Shown one piece after another: positions 59,415-64,000 of a DNA stretch of 64,000 nucleotides (its first letter is position 1; each line of letters begins with the position of its first letter). Location of the stretch: positions 60,936,738-61,000,737 of the forward strand of contig NC_069135.1 in assembly GCF_026914265.1 (NCBI RefSeq), read 5' to 3'. This DNA is from Mya arenaria (taxonomy: Eukaryota > Mollusca > Bivalvia > Myida > Myidae). Made by a program: the position numbers and the translations under genes. The notes below the pieces were generated by a model, which saw only the letters and a program-made list of their open reading frames with translations, had not been told where the DNA came from and searched no databases.

Positions 59415-61335
59415 ATTGAACCATATGTGGCAGTATCAATCAGAGAAGTATACGGTGTAACCATAGGTGGCAGTATCAGTCGGAGAAGTATACGGTGTAA
59501 CCATAGGTGGCAGTATCAGTCAGATTAGTATATGGTGTAACCACATGAGAAAGTATATATCAGAAAAGTAAACCATGTAACCATAGGTGGCAGTATCAGT
59601 CAGGGAAATATCTAGTGTAAAAACAGGAGGCAGTATCATTCAGAGAAATATATGGTGAAACCAAATGGGTCAATACCAACCAGAAAAATAATCAGTGTGA
59701 CCACATGGGATAGTATCACACAGAGAAGTATACAGTGTGACCAAACGGGACAGTTTTAGTCAGAGAGGTAAATGGTGTTAGAGTAGCAGAAAGCATCAAG
59801 CGGAGAAATATATTTTTCAACTATAGTACGCAGTATAAGCCACTCAGTATGCCTTGTAACAATACGGGGCAGTATCAGTCAGAGAAGAATACCTTGTAAC
59901 CATAGGGGCAGTATCAGCCAGAGAAGATTACCTTGTAACCATAGGGGACAGTGTCAGTCAGAGAAGTATGCATGGTAACCATAGGGACATTAGCAGTCAG
60001 AGAAGAATATATTGTAAACATAGAAGACAGTGTCAGTCAGGGAAGTATTTGGTATAGCCTTAGAAGACCATTTAAGTCAGAAAAGTATAAGGTGCAAACA
60101 CAGGGGAAGGTATCAGTCAGAAAAGTACACAGTTTTACCACAGGGGATAGTATCAGTCAGAGAAGTATACCGTGTAACCACAGGAGATAGTATCAGTCAG
60201 AGAAGTATACCGTGTAACCACAGGAGATAGTATCAGTCAGAGAAGTATACCGTGTAACCACAGGAGATAGTATCAGTCAGAGAAATACACGGGGTTACCA
60301 CAGGAGATAGAATAAGGTGTAACCATAGGGGACTGAATTGGTCAGAGAAGGAAATAGTGTAACCATAGGGGGCAGATCAGTCAGAGATGTATACGTGTAA
60401 TCACAATGGACAGTATAAGTCAGAGAAGTATACGGTGTAACCACAGGAGATACTTTCAGTCAAAGAAGTAAACGGTGAGACGACAGGAGATAGTATCAGT
60501 CAGAGAAGATTACGGTGTAACCACAGGTGATAGTATCAGACAGAGAAGATTATGGTGTAACCACAGGTGATAGTATCAGACAGAGAAGAATACGGTGTAG
60601 ACACAAAAGATAGTTTAAGTCAGAGAAGTATATAAAGCCATAGGGGGCAGTATCAGTCAGAGATTTATACGGTGCTACTAAAGGGGGCAGAGTCTGCCCG
60701 AGAAGTATGCGGTGTAACCACAGGTGATAGCATCAGTCAGAGAATCATAATTGTAATCACGGGGGTCAGTATCAGTCAGAGAAGTAAACGTTGTAACCAC
60801 AGGAGAAGGTATCAGTCGGAGATGAAAACAGTGTAACTAAAGGGGGCGTGTCAGCCGGAGGAGAGAAGAAGTATAACGTAACAATAGGGGCAGTATCAGT
60901 CAGAGAAGTATACATGTAACCACAGAATGGAAGTATGAGTCAGAAAGGTATAAAATGTAGGGGCAGTATCACTCAGAAGAATATGTTGTAACCATAAGGG
61001 AAATATCAATAAGAGACGCAAACAGTTTAACCATAGGGGGAAGTACCCATCAGTGATAAAGGTATACTGTGTACCCATAAACTATAGGGGGCAGTGTCAG
61101 CCAGAGAAGTATACAGTGTAACCACAGGGGGAAGTATCAGCTACAGAAATAAACATTGAAGTCCTATGGGGCTGTATCAGTCTGAGAAGAATACAGTTTC
61201 ATCATTGGGGGGGGGGGGGCAGTAACTGTCAGAAAAGTAAACAGTGTAACCATAGGGTGCGGAATCAACATTAGAAGTATACGATGTAACCATAGGGGCC
61301 AGTATCAGTCAGAGAAGTGTACAGTGAGGTTTTAA
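59415..61335. repeat. 40-bp minisatellite array in the intron of copy D
   Basis: The monomer is GTATACGGTGTAACCACAGG followed by AGATAGTATCAGTCAGAGAA, 40 bp and about 47 units. Units at 60150-60290 are practically identical; the ends are degenerate. A run of 13 G occurs at 61207-61219. Frames here are artefacts of the repeat. Confidence 0.93.
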
Positions 61336-61515
61336 GGCATTTATATATAATAAATGCATTTATGATAAGAATGGGATACAAACAAATATCAAAAAGCGCT
61401 GATATGTTTATAATTACAGAAATAATATATTTATTTAACAATCTCTTCCTGAAACTGCCGCCTATGCTAGCAATAATATAATACAGAGACCTTTTAATAA
61501 ATAGATATATACATA

Positions 61516-61656
61516 CAGTTGAACACCGCTATTCCGAACACCGTTTATCCAAAATTATCGCTATTTCGAAATTATTCTTCGGTCCCGATTTTTTCTATAA
61601 TAGTCTTTCTTCTTTTTTTCGGGTCCCTACGATTCTGGATTAACAGTGTTCAACTG
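61516..61656. mobile_element. Pogo/Tigger-like MITE, 141 bp, different subfamily
   Basis: Ends CAGTTGAACACCG and GTGTTCAACTG are inverted, with TA outside both ends (61514-61515 and 61657-61658). The interior (CGGTCCCGATTTTTTC) differs from the MITEs in units C and D. Confidence 0.78.
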
Positions 61657-62157
61657 TACATGAAATCATCTCTGACAGATACCGCCACCTATGATGGCAA
61701 CGCTGTACCATTAAAAAATGTTAATATGATCTTAAAAATAGTCTGAAAAAGTGAGATAAAGTGATTCGATGTTATGTTTTAACACAACCCATTTTAAATT
61801 TATACCAAGACATACGCTGTGTACTAAACACTGCAGCTTATCAATTCAATATTGAATCGAACACACGGAACAATCGCAGGCACACAAAACGTTCACGCAC
61901 AAGTGCAACGCACGCACACATGCTAGCACATATGCATGCTCTCACACTCACACGTAAACACGTACGCACACACACGTTCAAGCTCACACGCTTTTTAATT
62001 GTGGAATAACGTCTGTTTTAAAAGGAAATTAAAGAGGTGCTTATAAATACCTCAAATAACTTGGAAAATGGATAGCAATAAAGTCTACATATAAAAAATA
62101 TACCATTTAAATCAAACGTGAAACCTCATTGTGATATAACTGCTTTGTGTTGCTCAC

Positions 62158-63085
62158 CTGGCCACTGAGGTTGTGTCTGCCGGTCTGCCAAATCTGATGC
62201 CACCTGGTCAACTCTGCCAATTGCTGCGTTTGAGCACAGCAGCTGTTCTGTTTCTGGGTCCCTACTGAATTTGGAGTGTTGAACTTGACCCCTTCTCCTG
62301 ATATTCTCAAATGATGACTGAAGACCGACTAACTCCTTGATCGCCCTTGTTCCAGATATGAACAACTGGTTGTTGTTGACCTCCTTAGCCTGTAGCTCAG
62401 CCTTAAGCTTCTCCGTGGCAGTTTTAATGTCTTGACAGCTTGCTTTCATTTCATTAAGCAGCGTCTCGGATTCCCGTTTCTTCCGATCAATTTCTCCCAG
62501 TAATTCGTTCTCCCTCTTATCCAATAACTGGTTGATCTCATGCTTGAACTTTCGAAGCTCATTGATATTGGTAAGACTTTCTTCGTCAACTAATTTCATG
62601 TTCGCCTGTATGGACGACAAATAGTTCTCAATGTCACTGACCATCTGCACAATACCTGTTTTCAGATTTTTGTATTCTGCACCCTCTTTGTATTGTTTTG
62701 CCAATTGAGAAATTTTCTTTACTTTACAAGACCGATGTTCTTCATTATCAACTACGCTTTCACCACACAGAAGTGCTTCATGGTTGGTACAGTAATATTT
62801 TATAAACTCTTTCGCATGGAACTGACATGTCTCTGTAAACGTCTCATCCTCACTATCAGCATGCAATGAGGAAGGCATACTGCTCTTGTCCTGGAGGACG
62901 TGGCTTTTGGTAAGCTTCATGTTCCTGTGTACTCGGGCGCAAGCGGAACACACAAACTCCTTGCAGACGGGACAGAAGGCTTCGGGAAGGATTTTCTTCC
63001 CATCTTCAGCACATGGCTGACAATAAGTGTGGTCATGGGAAGACCCTGTAGCCTCAGGTACGATTCTCCCTGGAACTGCATCCAT
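62158..63085 (-). CDS. B-box/coiled-coil TRIM-like protein, copy D, N-terminal exon
   Basis: Starts MDAVPGRIVPEA at 63085, one base after an AACACAG acceptor. It ends at a clear CAG/GTGAGC donor (62158/62157) in phase 1; read-through would stop at 62126. With the propeller exon it gives 595 residues. B-box 1 is complete (C22, C25, C38, C41, C46, C49, H53, H62). In B-box 2 the conserved CGDC reads CGES, so the zinc ligand at position 110 is Ser. The coiled coil is at about 130-270. The linker has no Gln-rich stretch, unlike B and C. It is the most diverged of the four copies and the one with the best-defined gene structure. Confidence 0.9.
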
Positions 63086-63086
63086 C

Positions 63087-64000
63087 CTGTGTTAAAAAAA
63101 CATATTTCCGTTGTCAAATATACTCTTTGCTAATAAAGTTCTTATTGAGGAATGGTCTTTAATATAAAAAACAAACAAATTTTCATTGTCAAATTTACAC
63201 TTGGCTAATCCAGTTCTTAACGAGGTATACCTGGTAGTCTTTATTGTTTATATATAAGTAAAACTAGATTTCATTTAGTGGTCAAAAATGATTTCATCCA
63301 TCCATCCGTCCGTCCGTCCGTCTGTCCATCTATCTATCTTTCTATCCATCATTCATTAATGTCAACCCCCTAATGAAACCTAGACATTTGCGCGTCAAGC
63401 TGCAAGAATGTCAGTAAAAGTTGTGAAAGAAACAGTACTTTTTTAAAAACATAGTTAAAATAAGAAGGTAGAGATTAAGTTTAAAAAATACCTAAACCAT
63501 CAAAGCGATCAGCTTTGAAAACAAAATCTACAATATTTCTATTTCAGAATGAAGGTGGCCAAAATGTTTTAGGACAGTCCAATACCCCAAACAGTTGTGA
63601 GCCTATTTATTCGTTTCTGGTGAAGCCGGGCTTCCCGTTCTTATTTTTGACCCCAAAATCAGGTCCATATAAATAGATGCCAATAGGCTTTATTAGATAT
63701 TTATGATGGCCACATATAAACATAACAACGCCCACTGATATAAAAGTTTTTCTGAACGCCAATTGTTGTGGCTATCCCAAATGTGCACTCACTTACTCTA
63801 AATCCTGGCACCGCCCCTCAGAAAAAATACTGTTTTTTAACTTACTTTTGTTGACTGTTGAAAGCCAGTTCGTTCCGATAGTTACTCGAATATCTTAAGT
63901 ACACAACTCATTACAAATTTGGTTGTCGCCAATGATTTTAATATTCGCTGTTTGGAGAGAGAAGGAGAGTCAACGTACTTCATGTGACTTCAAAACCGAA
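63087..64000. other. Upstream region of copy D
   Basis: No exon recognised. A tetranucleotide repeat (TCCA/TCCG/TCTA) lies at 63297-63352. About 63640-63830 ends in AATCCTGGCACCGCCCCTCAG, resembling the right end of the segment inserted in the 44-bp array at 36757-36925, so it is probably a related dispersed element. The 93-bp exon-like block was not found before the edge. Confidence 0.5.

Larger units (their letters stand above)
58172..62157 (-). other. Intron of copy D (3,986 bp)
   Basis: GT (62157) and AG (58172) ends with matching phase 1. The intron contains a CA-rich tract, a 40-bp minisatellite, a pogo-like MITE and a pair of similar blocks (58800-59005 and 61665-61870). No additional exon recognised. 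Confidence 0.75.

Overview
This is eukaryotic genomic DNA. It is AT-rich, intron-rich and full of mini- and microsatellites and small inverted-repeat elements, and it has no operon structure. The coding content, together with dispersed repeat families I associate with bivalve genomes, points to a bivalve mollusc. The species cannot be fixed from sequence alone. The coding content is a lineage-type TRIM-like family without RING, a fragment of a proton/myo-inositol cotransporter, and a PIF/Harbinger transposon.

The core is a tandem array of four paralogous genes, all on the minus strand. Each has one large N-terminal exon (two B-box zinc fingers plus a coiled coil) and a separate C-terminal exon encoding an NHL/six-bladed beta-propeller-like domain. 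Copy A is cut by the left edge (1-469). Copy B has exons at 31900-30844/30713 and 28848-27992. Copy C has exons at 47962-46963/46940 and 44447-43588. Copy D has exons at 63085-62158 and 58171-57312. Introns are phase 1 wherever boundaries can be read. An acceptor AG sits a few bases before the ATG in B, C and D, so a non-coding 5' exon is expected. A conserved exon-like block of about 93 bp lies upstream of B and C and is a candidate for it.

B, C and D lie in large segmental duplications of roughly 10-12 kb (about 25.0-37.0, 39.9-50.8 and 53.3-63.1 kb). In B and C the unit carries a decayed DEDDh-exonuclease fragment. All three units carry a conserved TATA-containing block and a terminal-inverted-repeat element that holds a nested pogo-like MITE in C and D. 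The propeller exon, intron and B-box exon follow. Minisatellites lie around or inside each unit.

Between copies A and B lie: a 30-bp minisatellite (1.1-2.8 kb); a long gene-poor stretch; three 33-34 bp type arrays (9.5-11.5 kb); the last exons of an SLC2A13-like transporter with an apparent frameshift (13.8-14.4 kb); a 1,184-bp direct duplication (14.5-15.7 and 17.2-18.4 kb); and a broken PIF/Harbinger transposon with its Myb-like gene and the 3' end of its transposase (18.4-24.4 kb).

The proteins look like cytosolic B-box/coiled-coil/propeller scaffolds. Such RING-less TRIM-like families are often expanded in bivalves and are usually discussed in innate immunity, but nothing in this sequence proves that role. 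Many of the longest open frames in the window are by-products of stop-free tandem repeats.
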